Shown here: one piece after another, positions 10,545 through 22,389 of the stretch
Layout of the letters: each line of letters begins with the position of its first letter
Numbering within the stretch: position 1 is the first letter of the stretch
Assembly: GCA_916048095.2 (NCBI GenBank)
Contig: OU696573.1
Location: 6,440,806-6,504,805, forward strand
Direction of reading: 5' to 3'
Origin: Sacculina carcini
Taxonomy: Eukaryota; Arthropoda; Thecostraca; Sacculinidae
Length of the DNA: 64,000 nt
Notes under the pieces: model-generated
The model's input: only the letters and a program-made list of their open reading frames with translations
The model's database searches: none
What the model was told of the DNA's origin: nothing
Program-made: the position numbers and the translations under genes

Positions 10545-12288
10545 AGTTTTCTAGCATTAATAATCCTTTATCTATATACTAGCATTTAAACCCGCCCGTT
10601 GTGCGGAACAATTCATAAAATGAAATTCATATTTAATTAGTAAACATTGCAAATAAAATTATTTATAGTAAATCCATAGAAATCCTAATCAATTGAAAGT
10701 CTAAATTCCATTATTTTTTATTTGTATTTTGACAAGATATTATCCCTCAACCCGCCTCATATTTAAACCCGCCTGTCGTGCGGAATAATTCAGAACTCGA
10801 ACACGATCCGTTCTGGAGCTTGAAGTCAAATCCGTTAGTTTTTTATATGAACTAGTTTTACACGGTGAAATTAAACGTTCTATTGTCTACAGTTCTATTG
10901 TCTACAGTTGATGCCCCCGGGACATTATTATCTCATAAACATGATCCATCGCTTAGTTTACGTTTGAAGTCCCTGATCTATACCATTGAGCCCGTGCAGT
11001 TAGGTCACCTCATATTCAAGCATACACACACAGACAGACAGTTAATTTCTTTTATATTTATACTAGCATTAAAATCCGCCCGTTGTGCGGAACAATTCAT
11101 AAAATTAAATTCATATTTATAAACATATATATTCATAAAAAATCAAAAATGAAAAAATTTAAACTCATAAATATCTTACTCAATAGAAAAGTCTAAATGT
11201 GAATATTTTTTTTACATAATATTTTCCCTCAACCCGCCTCATATATAAACCCACCCATTGTGCGGAATAATTCAGAACACAAACACGTAACAAACAATGA
11301 AAATTCTAGCATGTAAACCCGCCCGTCGTACGAAACAATTAATACTATTTAATGTGTATTCAATTCATAAGAGAACAGGAATATGAATTTAATAAGAGTG
11401 GAGTGAACCCATAACAAGTTTAAATTTATATATTAAATTATTTTGACAAAATAGTTTGCCTAAACCGCCTCATATATAGACCTGCCCGTCATGCTGAATA
11501 ATTCAGAACTCAGACACGAAACAATGAAAAATGACTACACTTTTTCACCATAATGTTTCCAAAATATATTTATAACTTAACATCACCGTCTAGCATTAAA
11601 ACCCGCCCGTTGTGCGGAGAAATTAATAAATTGAAATTCATATTTAATTCATAAAAATTATTGCATATTAAATAAGAAAACATATAAACTCATAAAAATC
11701 TTAATCAATTGAAAAGTCTCAATATATTTATTTTAATTTTATTTTGAGAAAATATTTTCCTTTAACCCGGCTCATAATTTAATAAGCCCGCACGTCGTGC
11801 GGAATAATTCAGAACTCGAACACAATCCGTTTTGGATCTTGAAGTGAAATCCGTGAGTTTTGTATATAAATTCACTCTATACGGTGAAATTTATCGTTCT
11901 ATTGTCTATAGTTGCTGCCCGCGGGACATTTTTATTGAATAAACATCAGCCATTGTTTCGTTTACGTTTGAAGCCCCTGATCTATACCATTGTGCCCGCG
12001 CAATTATGTCATCTCATATTCAAGCATTCATATTACATTACATTAAGATATTTATATAGCGCCCTACACCTAGAGGGTCTCTAAGCCGCTGCACACACAC
12101 ACACTCAAGCAAAGGACATACACATTCACAATCACACACACCAACACACACACACACGCATACACACAGACAAATAGAAGACAGACGAGTGCACATACGA
12201 TGAAAATCACACTTCCATACATAAAAGACAAAAGCACACGCACACACATACCTACACATACATACACACACAGGCAGACAGATAATTT

Positions 12289-12331
<43 letters not shown>

Positions 12332-12346
12332 ATATATATATATATA
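10545..12346 (+). repeat. AT-rich composite repeat, CCCGCCC orientation
   Basis: Successive units each start (C)TAGCATTAAAACCCGCC and carry CCCGCCCGTYGTGCGGAA followed by AATTCATAAAA or AATTCAGAAC. The blocks CACGATCCGTTCTGG, GTCTATAGTTGCTGCCCGCG and ACAGACAGACAGATAATTTC follow in fixed order and lead into (TA)n at 12295-12345. No coding frame is conserved. Matching units lie at 25.6, 31.5, 43.1, 57.2 kb and, inverted, at 44.9 kb. Confidence 0.8.
12032..12290 (-). mobile_element. 5'-truncated LINE 3' end inserted in the AT-rich repeat
   Basis: Read on the minus strand it ends GCGCTATATAAATATC followed by (TAATG)n, the 3' terminus of the LINE at 46.5-51.3 kb, preceded by a GC-rich hairpin and TG-rich 3'UTR. 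It separates CAAGCATTCAT from the CAGGCAGACAGATAATTTC block that is contiguous in sister repeats. Confidence 0.7.
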
Positions 12347-15300
12347 AAAGAGATCCTCTGTGTGTGTGTCTGTGTGTGTGTCTGTGTGTCTGTTCGACCC
12401 TCCTTGGTCCATTTTCTATCAGCTATTATTTGGCCACCACTCAGCCTATTCGCTAACAATTTATACCATCACGTTGGAAATTTTGTTGTCTACACTTTGG
12501 ATTAAATTTTAAATTTCAAAAATGAAATAAAAAAAAGTTATAGCGGTGAAAAGACAAAATGAACCCTGAAAAATGCGAAAATTTTGGTCAATTTTCTCAA
12601 GACTACTCCTCCTAAACCAGCAATGGTACAACTATAAAAATTATACCACTGTGTAGAAAATTTTCTGTTCTACTCAACGAATTATAATTTATACCAAAAA
12701 ATTAAATATAAAACATTTTAAATGGAAAAAAAATCAATCTACATTCAAAATTTTATTTATACTCCACGCGTCCGATTTTCTATACTTTTTTCTCTATTTC
12801 TCAAAAACTAATTATCACACATCTAAATCAATAATACCATCATGCTGGGAATTTTGTTTGCTACAACACGGTATAATTGTTACTTTTCCAAAGTGTATTA
12901 TAAAAAAGTTACGGCGGTGTGAAGTGTAAATGACAAAAAGGCAAAAAGGCAAAATTAGAACACAAAAACGTGAATATTTTGGTCAATATTCCGCTATCTA
13001 TTCCTCATAAACCAGCAATGGTACAGCTATAAAAACTATACTATTGTGTAGATAATTTTGTGTTCTACAAGAAAAGTTATAATTTATACCCACAAATGAT
13101 ACAAAAAACGTGTAAAATTGGCAAAATTCGTAAATACATCGAAAATTACACTTGAACACCGGGTGACTAAAATTAATTCATTTTTCTACTATTTCTCAGT
13201 AACTATTTGTTATACATAAAAATAAATTATACTATCGTGCTAGAAATTTTGTTTTCTACAATACGGTATAATGTTTAATTTTCCAAAGTGTATCTGAAGG
13301 AAGTTACGGCGGTATAAATTCAAAAGGACATATTGCCAATTTGACAGCTATTATGCGCACTTGCGATTACACAGGAATATACTACTGTGTAGAGAACTTT
13401 GTGTTCTACAATATAAGCTATAATTTATACCCACAAATGATACAAAAAACGTGTAAAATTGGCAAAATTCTCAAATACATCCAAAATTACACTAGAACAC
13501 CGGGCGACTAAAATTAATTCATTTTACTAATATTTCTCAGTAACTATTTGTTATGCATAAAAATAAATTATACCATCGTGCTAGAAATTATGTTTTCTAC
13601 AATACGGTATAATTTGTAATTTTCCAAAGTGTATCTAAAGGAAGTTACGGCGGTGTAAAGTCAAAAGGACATATTCCCAATTTAACAGCTATTATGCGCA
13701 CTTGCGATACCATCATCTGTTCTACTCAACGAATTATAATTTATACCCAAAAATTAAATATGAAACATGTAAAATGGAAAAAAAATCAATCTAAATTCAA
13801 AATTTTATTTAAACTCCACGCGTCCGATTTTCTATACTTTTTTCTCTATTTCTCAAAAACTAATTATCACACATCTAAATAAATAATACCATCATGCTGG
13901 GAATGTTTGTCTTCTACACCTCGATATAAATATTGATTTAGCAGAGTGTATAAAAAAAAAGTTACGGCGGTATGAAGTCAAAATGACAAAGTCAAAGCAC
14001 TGGAAAACGCGAATATTTGGTCAATATTCCTCTATCTATTCCTCATAAACCAGCAATGGTACAGCTATAAAAATTACACTATTGTGTAGAGAATTGTTTT
14101 GTTTTACAATATAAGTTATAATTTATACCCACAAATGATACAAAAGACTTATAAAATTGGCAAAAATCTCAAATACATCCAAAATTACACTTGATTACCG
14201 GGCGACTAAACTTTATTCATTTTTCTACCTATTTCTCAGTAACTATTTGTTACACATAAATATAAATTATACCATCGTGCTAAAAATCTTGTTTTCTACA
14301 ATACGGTATAATTTGTAATTTTCCAAAGTGTATCTGAAGGAAGTTACGGCGGTGCGAAGTCAAAAGGACATATTACCAATTTGACAGTTATTATGCGCAC
14401 TTGCGATTACACAGGAATATACACCGATTAAATTTCACTGAAGCCCAATCACAATTAAAAATGCATCATATTAGCCCCAAGCATGGATGGTGTGGTTATA
14501 TTGGGTACAGTTTAATTAATGCTACACTATACTGAATAGAAAGGCTATATTGTCCTCAATATTTACAAATGAATTGTTCCGCCCGACGGGCGGGTAAAAT
14601 ACTACTGGGAACAAAGTTAACTACTGAATTTTACTGTATAATTTAATTGGTTTAATTTCAAGTTGCATAAGCTTAAGTTGCATAAGGATTTGGGTTGTAA
14701 TATCATGCAATGCCAACTATATGAATATGCTGTTTTAGCGGACGCATAAATCTGGAATTATAGAGATGACAGAAGGCTTCATTGTTTTGATAGTGTTACA
14801 CTTCTGAATTACTACACACGAAGGATGGGTGTGAACTTGAGCAGTGTTTAGGAAAAAAACTTCGACAATAATTAAAACAAGAATTTACAAATGTATATTT
14901 TTCTATTGGATAAGCTTTTTGCTTTTTGATTCATTATATTCTATTTATAGTTCCGCACGACGGGCGGGTTTAAATACGAGGCAGTTCGAGGGAAAATATT
15001 TTGCCACATCTAAAATAAAAACATTCACATTTAGACTTTTCTATTGGTTATGACTTTTTATGGGCTTACTTTTTCTTTTTTAATTTCTAATCATTTTTTA
15101 TTAATTCAATATTCATTTTACTTTATTTATTGTTCTGCATAAAGGACGGGTTTTAATGCTAGATGGTGATGTTGAGTTATAAATTTATTTTGAAAATATT
15201 ATGATAAAAAAATTAGTCATTTTTCATTGTTTTGTGTCAGAGTTCTGAATTATTCAGCACGACGGGCAGGTTTTTATAGGATTTTTTTGGGGTTTACTAT

Positions 15301-16372
15301 TTTCTTTATTAATTCATATTTATTTTATCTTATTAATTGAATACAAATTTAATAGTATGAACTGTTTCGCACGACGGGCGTATTAACATGCTAGAATTTT
15401 CATTGTTTTGTACCTGTTAGTGTTCTGAATTATTCCGCACGACGGGTAGGTATATATATGAGATGGATTAAGGGATAATATCTTGTCAACTTTTTGATTA
15501 AAATATTCACATTTAGAGTTTTTATTGGTGAACGTATTTACAGGTTAAATTTTTTGCATTTTTATTTTTATACAGTTTATTCTATGGATTCAATATGCAT
15601 TTTATTTTATGAATTGTTGAGCACGACGGGCGGGTTTCAATATGAGGCGGGTAAAACGAAAATATGTAGTCAAAATATAAATAAAAATAATTAAATTTAG
15701 ACTTTTCATTTGAGTAAGATTTTAATGAGTATACCTGTTTTTTTTATTTGTAATATGTTTTGGATTAAATATGAATTTCATTTTATGAATTGCTCCGCAA
15801 AACTGGCGGGTCTCAATGCTAGACGATGATGTTAAGTTATAAAAATATTTTGGAAACATTATGATGAAAAAGTGTAGTCATTTTTCATTGTTTCGTGTCA
15901 GAGCTCTGAATTATTCAGCACGACGGGCATGTATAAATATGAGGCGGTTTAGGCAAACTATTTTTTGAAAATAAATATGAAAATATAGAAATTTAGACTT
16001 TTTCATGGGTTTACTCCACTCTTTTTAATTCATATTCCTTTTCTCTTATGAATTGAATACAAATTTAATAGTATGAACTGTTTCGCACGACGGGCGGGTT
16101 TACATGCTAGAATTTTCATTGTTTGTTACGCGTTTGTGTTCTGAATTATTCCGCACAATGGGTGGGTTTATATATGAGGCGGGTTGAGGGAAAATAGTAT
16201 GTCAAAATAAAAATAAAAATATTCACACTTGGACTTTTCTATTGAGTAAGACACTTATGAGTTTTCATTTTCTTTTTTAATTTGGAATATTTTTTAGGAA
16301 TATGAATTTTTATGAATATTAATTGCATTTTATGAATTCCTCCGCACAACGGGCGGGTTTTAATGCTAGTAT
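12347..16372 (-). repeat. AT-rich composite repeat, inverted orientation, nearly full length
   Basis: Starts AAAAGAGATCCTCTGTGTG next to (TA)n. It runs through CTCCTTGGTCCATTTTC, then a tandem array of roughly 390-bp units (about 12470-14410, recognised by TTACGGCGGT and GTATAATTTGTAATTTTCC). A unique link at 14430-14560 contains GCATCATATTAGCCCCAAGC. It then passes a dozen CCGCACGACGGGCGGG sites (14579-16340) and ends GGGTTTTAATGCTAG before (TA)n. No ORF of note. It is one arm of a large inverted pair with 16446-18726. Confidence 0.8.
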
Positions 16373-16373
16373 A

Positions 16374-16417
<44 letters not shown>

Positions 16418-16445
16418 TTCATATATATATATATGTATATATATG
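16373..16445. repeat. (TA)n centre of a large palindrome
   Basis: Almost pure TA dinucleotides with rare C or G. Sequence on both sides is the same repeat in opposite orientation. Confidence 0.9.
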
Positions 16446-18726
16446 AACCCGCCCGTCGTGCAGAACAATTCATAAAGTAAAATTCATATTCATTCCATAA
16501 AATAAACTGAAAACAAATTAAAAATAAAAAAATTTAACCTGTATATACGTTCACCAATAAGAAACCCTAAATGTGAATACTTTATACTTAAATTTGACAA
16601 AATATTATCCCTCAATCCGCCTCATATTTAAATCTGCCCGTCGCGCGGAATAATTCAGAACACTACCACGTACAAAATAATGGAAATTCTAGCATGTAAG
16701 GCCGCCCGTCGTGCGAAACAATTAATAATATTAAATTTGTATTCAATTCATAAGGTAAAAGGAATATGAATTAGAAAGGAAAAGAGTAAACCTATAAAAA
16801 AACAAAATCTGTATATTTTTATATTATTTTGACAAAGAAGTTTGCCTAAACCACCTCATATTCATGCTGAATATTTCAAAACTCAGACACGAAGCAATGA
16901 TAAATGACTAAACTTTGTTATTATAATGTTTTCAAAATATATATATATAACTTAACATCCCCATCTAGCATTGAAACCCGCCCGTTGTGCAGAACAATAA
17001 ATAAAGTAAAATGAATATTGGATTAATAAAAAACGATTAAAAATTCAAAAAGAAAAAGTAAACCCATAAATAGTCTTAACCAATAGAAAAGTCTAAATAT
17101 GAATGTTTTTATTTTAGATGTGGCAAAATATTTTCCCTCGAACAGCCTCGTATTTAAAACCCGCCCGTCGTGCGGAACTATAAATAAAATATAATGAATC
17201 AAAAAGCAAAAAGCGTATCCAATAGAAAAATATAAATTTGTAAATTCTTGTTTTAATTATTGACGAATCGTTTCCCCTCAACAGTGTTCAAATTCACACC
17301 CGTCCTTTGTGTGTAGTAATTCAGAAGTGTAACACTGTCAAAACAATGAAACCTTCTGTCATCTCTATAAATCCAGATTAATGCTTCCGCTAAAACATCA
17401 TATGCATATAGTTGGCATTGCATGATATTACAACCCATATCCTTATGCAACTTAAGCGAAGGCAACTTGAAATTATAGCAATTAAATTACACAGTACAAT
17501 TCAGGAGTTTACTTTGTTCACAGAAGCATTTTACCCGCCCGTCGTGCGGAACAATACATGTGTAAATATTGAGGATAATATAGACTTTCTATTCATTATA
17601 GTGTAGCATGAATTAAACTCTACGCAATAAGACCACATCATCCATGCTTGAAGCTAATATGATGCATTCTTAATTGTGATTGGGCTTCAGTGAAATTTAT
17701 TCGGTGTATATTCCTGTGTAATCGCAAGTGCACATAATAGCTGTCAAATTGGCAATATGTCCTTTTGACCTTACACCGCCGTAACTTCCTTTAGGTACAC
17801 ATTGCAAAATAAAAAATTATACCATATTGTGGAAAACAAAATTTATAGCACGATGGTATAATTTATTTTAATGCATGACAATAAGTTATTGAGAAATATT
17901 AGAAAAATTAATTAATTTTAGTCTACCGGTGTTCAAGTGAAATTTTGGATGTAGATTAGAATTTTACCAATTTTACACGTTTTTTTGTATCATTTTTGGG
18001 TATAAATTGTAACCTATCTTGTAGAACACAACAGTTTCTACGCATTGATAGCTTTCGTATAGCAGTGCCGTTGCTGGTTTTTATGGAGTAGACAACAGAA
18101 TATTGACCAAAAAGTTCACGTTTTTCAGTGCTAATTTTGCCTTTTTGACTTTGTCATTTTGACTTCACAACGCTGTAACTTTTCTTGAATACATTTTGGA
18201 GCATTACAATTTGTACCGTGTCGTAGAAATCAAAATTCCCAGCATGATGGTATAATTTATTCAGATGTGTGATAATTAGTTTTTGAGTAATAGAGAAAAA
18301 AGTAAAGAAAATCGGACGCGTAGAGTTTATATACAATTTTGAATTTATATTGAGTTTTGTCCATTTTACATATTTTAGTTTTAATTTTTAGATATAAATA
18401 ATAACCTATCTTGTAGAACAAATTTTTTGTTACACAGTGGTATAATCTGTATTGCTGTACAATTACTGGTTTGGGAGATCTCGATGGCAGAATATTGAAC
18501 AAAATTTTCGCATTTTTAGGGTTCATTTTGTCTTTTCACCGCTATAACTTTTCTGGTTTAATTTTTAAATTTAAAATTTGATCTAAAGTGTAGACAAGAA
18601 CATTTCCCACGTGAAGGTATAAATTGTTGGCGGGTGCGCCAAGTGGTGGCAGAATTTTATTTGATAGAAAATGGACCAAGGAGGGTGGGACACACAGACA
18701 GACACACAGAGTATCTCTTTTATATA
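16446..18726 (+). repeat. AT-rich composite repeat, direct orientation, shortened
   Basis: Mirror of 12347-16372: CCCGCCCGTCGTGC sites at about 16450-17540, then the link ATGATGCATTCTTAATTGTG, then two to three units of the 390-bp array, then CTATCTTTTATATA-type end CAGAGTATCTCTTTTATATA at 18726. The array is shorter than in the partner arm. A Tigger element abuts the end at TA. Confidence 0.8.
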
Positions 18727-19063
18727 CAGTGATACCTCGGCTCACGAACATAATTGGTTCCCAGAAAGTGTGCGTAAGGCAAAAAGTTCGTCTTCCGAAC
18801 ATTTATTTCCCATAAGAAGCCATTAAAATCAAAATAATCCGTTCCAAGGTCCCCATAAAACATAATTTTCTACTAAATATACCTTAAGACTACAAAAAAT
18901 GCCTTATTTTATGTATAATAAATGTTTTATTGTATTGTAATTAAAGAAATAAGCAAATATAATCAAAGAAACGAATTGTAATAAAAGAAATGAATCGTAA
19001 TACAAGAACTGTATTGAACGAACGAATAGCTATAACAGAAATAAGAGGGAGGGAGGGAGGGAG

Positions 19064-20545
19064 TTACTGTTTGGAAGGAGAGTCAACCTCCATAAGCACT
19101 GTAGGTAACTCAACCTCCGATGTGGCTTGTCTTCTTTGCTTCTTAGAATGTGACTCTTTATGTTTTTTGCTGACTAGAAACCTCTTAATTGACACCTGTT
19201 GCTTTCTCAGTTGTATGGTCTTACGAAACTGAGGCATCACATTATCATTCATCATGTCGATGATTCTCATAGCCACAGTATTTTCTGAATGGTACTGCTC
19301 GATAAAAGCCTACACATCACTCCGCTTAGCTAAAATGGTCTTGATGCTCTCACTTGATGCTGCAGCCATCTCCTTGTCCTCAGATGACAACTCCTGGATG
19401 GCTTACTTCTGCTTGTCCTCTTCAAGGCAAATCAAATCATCCGTGTTGAGGACCTCATTATGGTCAGCAACAAGCTCCTCGACGTCATTTGCATCCACTT
19501 GGAGCCCCATGTTCTGTCTCATGGAAACAATGTCGTTCACAACAACAGAGTCTTGAGGATCATGTCCTTCAAAATCCCTCTCAAGGATGCATGCGGGCCA
19601 CAACTTCTTCCATGCTGCTTTCAAAGTTCGAAAGGTAACATCATGTCAAGCCTTATCTATCAGTTGAACACAATGATACACATTGAAATGGTTCTTCCAA
19701 TAATCCCTTAGTGATAGGACGGTGTCATTGGTCACGTGAAAGCACCGAGTAAATAAAGCCTTAGTGTAAAGCTTCTTAAAGCTTGCGATCACTTGCTGGT
19801 CCATGGGCTGCAGGAGGGGGGTTGTGTTGGGAGGGAGAAATTTGATAAATTGAAAATTAACTTAATTTAATTTAATTAAAAAATTTAAAAGAAAAAATTT
19901 AATTTAAAAATTTAAAAGAAAAAATTTAATTTAAAAATTTAAAAGAAAAAATTTAATTTAGATTGAAACCTTGATAAATTCAAGATCACCTTGAAGTTCC
20001 TCTTCAAAACTTGGTGGATGCGCTGGGGCATTGTCAAGGAGAAAGAGACACTTGACAGGGAGTCCTTTCTCCTCGAGATATTTCCTCACTGAAGGAACGA
20101 AAACATCATGCATCCAGTCGAAAAACAGGAGACGAGTAACCCAAGCTTTGGTGTTGGACTTCCACATTACAGGAAGCTTGGATTTAACCACCTGGTTTTT
20201 CTTGAAGGCCCTTGGGTTTTCTGAGTGATACCCCAGGATGGGTTTTATCTTACAGTCGCCACTTGCATTGCCGCACATCAGGAGGGTTAGCCTATCTTTC
20301 ATAGGCTTATGCCCAGGGATGGACTTCTCTTCCTGTGTAATGAAAGTCCGCTTATGCATCTTTTTCCAAAAAAGACCGGTTTCATCAGCATTAAACACTT
20401 GATGATGAACGTAGCCTTCTTCTTCCACCATCTTGAGAAATGATTCCTTGTAAGCTTCGGCAGCCTTATCATCAGAACTGGCTGCCTCACCATGACGAAT
20501 GACACTGTGAATCCCTCTACGACGCTTAAACCTCTCGAACCATTA
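19064..20545 (-). pseudogene. Tigger transposase, N-terminally truncated and broken
   Basis: This is the catalytic and C-terminal part of a pogo-type DDE transposase. From the right: WFERFKRRRGI (end of the CENP-B-like binding domain), then NADETGLFWKKM with catalytic Asp 1 (about 20360-20385), FLLDNAPAHPPS with Asp 2 (about 20010-20040), a 129-bp AT insertion, and LLQPMDQQVI with Asp 3 (about 19800). The C-terminal region extends to 19064 and contains TLKAAWKKLWPAC and RDFEGHDPQ. Stops and frameshifts occur near 19650, 19400 and 19300. The first two DNA-binding subdomains are missing. Strong family resemblance; non-functional. Confidence 0.9.
19852..19980. repeat. AT-only insertion with 10-bp flanking duplication
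   Basis: Three copies of a roughly 27-bp unit (TTTAAAAGAAAAAATTTAA core) interrupt the Tigger frame between IKV and FLPPN. TTGATAAATT lies at 19842-19851 and again at 19971-19980, like a target-site duplication. Confidence 0.7.
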
Positions 20546-21434
20546 TACCATATTGTGGAAAACCAAATTTCTAGCACGATGGCATAATATATTTTAATGT
20601 GTGACAGTTAGTTATTGAGAAATATTAGAAAAATAAAATAATTTTAGTCGCCCGGTGCTCAAGTGAAACCTTGGATGTAGATTCGAATTTTACCAATTTT
20701 ACACGTTTTTGTATCATTTTTGGGTATAAATTGTAACCTATCTTGTATAACACAAAATTTTCTACACAGTGGTATATTTCGTATAGCAGTGCCGTTGCTG
20801 GTTTATAATAAGTAGACAGCAGAATATTGACCAAAAAGTTCACGTTTTTCATTGCAAATTTTGCCTTTTTGACTTTGTCATTTTGACTTCACACCGCTCT
20901 AACTTTTTTTGAATACATTTTGGAACAATAAAATTTATACCGTGTTGTAGAAAACAAAATTCGCAGTATGCTGGTATAATTTATTTAGATGTGTGATATT
21001 CAGTTGTTGAGAAATAGAGAACAAAATAAATAAAATCGGTCGACCAAGGTCTAACTAAATTTTTGAATGTAGATTCAAATCTTTTCACTTTTACAAATTT
21101 TATATTTTATTTTTTAATGTTAATTATAACTTATCTTGTATAGCATACAATTTTCTACACAGTGGTATAATTTGTATAGTTGTACTATGGCTGGTTTATG
21201 AATAGTAAATGACAGAATATTGATCAAAATTTTCGCATTTTTCTGGGCTCATTTTGTTTTTTCAACGCTATAACGTCTTTTGGTTTCATTTTTCGAATTT
21301 TAAATTTAACCTATCGTGTAGAAAGGAAAATTTTCACTGTGATGGTACAAATTGTTGGCGGCTACACCAAGTGGTGGCCGAGTGGTAGCTAGCAGAAAAT
21401 GGACCAAGGAGGGTGGGACACACAGACACACACA

Positions 21435-21469
<35 letters not shown>

Positions 21470-21486
21470 GATCTCTTTTATATACC
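20541..21486 (+). repeat. AT-rich 390-bp array, partial copy
   Basis: Two to three units of the same array as 17700-18620, ending with GGACCAAGGAGGGTGGGACA, (CA)n and GGATCTCTTTTATATA. The start is abrupt where it meets the broken Tigger. Confidence 0.8.
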
Positions 21487-22085
21487 TTTCATATTTCCGA
21501 TATGGGATAATGGAAATTTGTGCCTTTTCCTTAGCTGAATTATGAAATGGTGGAAGTTTGTTATTTTGTGCTCGAGATCTTTTGGTAGTCTCTGAGCTAT
21601 TTTTGACTTTTCTCTTATTACTCAATTTCTTCTGTTCATAAACCTACTGGACCATCCCACTGTAGCTTTGAAGTCTTTACTTTCTTCTTTGTTTGCCTTG
21701 GCCCATTTCAAAGCATGAGATCTTATTATATTTCTGGTCACAATGTAGCCATTTTGTCTCTGCTGGAGTACCCATTCTGCAATGTCGTCTCCCAATTTCG
21801 ACCAATGTGTGATTCCTCGCCGCATTGCACATTTGTTTTTGGGCATTTGTCTTATATCATGCTCCTTCTTTCTCCATTCTCGTATCTCGTCTCGTACATT
21901 AACACTATAACACATGAGCACCTGCGACACAATCCACACACATCTCACTCGAACCATAATAACGTACTTGCAAAAAAGGCCACTGTTGCGCGCACACTGA
22001 TTCATCACCGTTCCCATGGCGACGCCAACGCATGGAATGGACTGCGGGCGCCATCTCTTGGTAGGGTTGGCTACTACAGCTTAGC
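21487..22085 (-). pseudogene. pogo-type transposase, N-terminal DNA-binding fragment
   Basis: The recognisable minus-strand coding is about 21510-21905. IREWRKKEHDIRQMP is the end of the first helix-turn-helix. The second, CENP-B-like, domain follows (WVLQQRQNGYIVTRN, then FKATVGWSSRFMNR). After a TGA at 21622 the same frame continues VIREKSKIAQRLPKDLEHK, so only one stop separates the pieces. The catalytic DDE domain is absent, because the fragment stops at the AT-rich array at 21487. Upstream, 21906-22085 shows no clear homology. The matching terminal inverted repeat probably lies at 25588-25615, beyond the LINE inserted in between. It belongs to a different pogo lineage from the Tigger at 18.7 kb. 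Confidence 0.75.
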
Positions 22086-22099
22086 ACTCGCACACTAGC

Positions 22100-22180
22100 C
22101 AAGGTCAAACAAACATAAAAACAAAAAAACAAACAAACATGTATTTGATATAGCGCCAAGTAGAGCAGAGGCGCGTAAGA
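22100..22180 (-). other. LINE 3'-terminal hairpin and TTTG-rich tail
   Basis: On the minus strand a GCGCC stem closes with GGCGC, followed by TATATCAAATACATG and repeated TTTG. The same arrangement is embedded in the hAT-like copies at 2.7, 5.8 and 9.05 kb. In LINEs such ends serve as the RT recognition site. Confidence 0.65.
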
Positions 22181-22389
22181 GAGTTAAACTGGTGCGAGCA
22201 ATATAAAGGAGTATTAGCTCATAGATGGAAAATAAATGAGCCAGCAAAAATAACACACATGATACAAAATAGAAAAACGAGTATAAAACAGCAAAAGAAA
22301 TATCTTACACAGTAACAAACATCACATCACACATCACATCATAGATTAACACTGGTAACCAAGAAAAACGAATGTAGAGAGAACAAGAT

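Larger units (their letters stand above)
18727..20545 (-). mobile_element. Tigger (pogo superfamily) element, one end missing
   Basis: The left terminus CAGTGATACCTCGGCTCACG begins right after a TA (18725-18726) and matches the Tigger-type inverted repeat. The coding strand is minus. The right end, which would carry the N-terminal DNA-binding domain and second inverted repeat, is replaced at about 20541 by AT-rich array sequence. Confidence 0.88.

Noticed and set aside
14579-17560. CRISPR-like array of CCCGCCCGTCGTGCGG repeats
   Set aside because: Eukaryotic context, irregular spacers that are themselves homologous repeats, and no cas genes.
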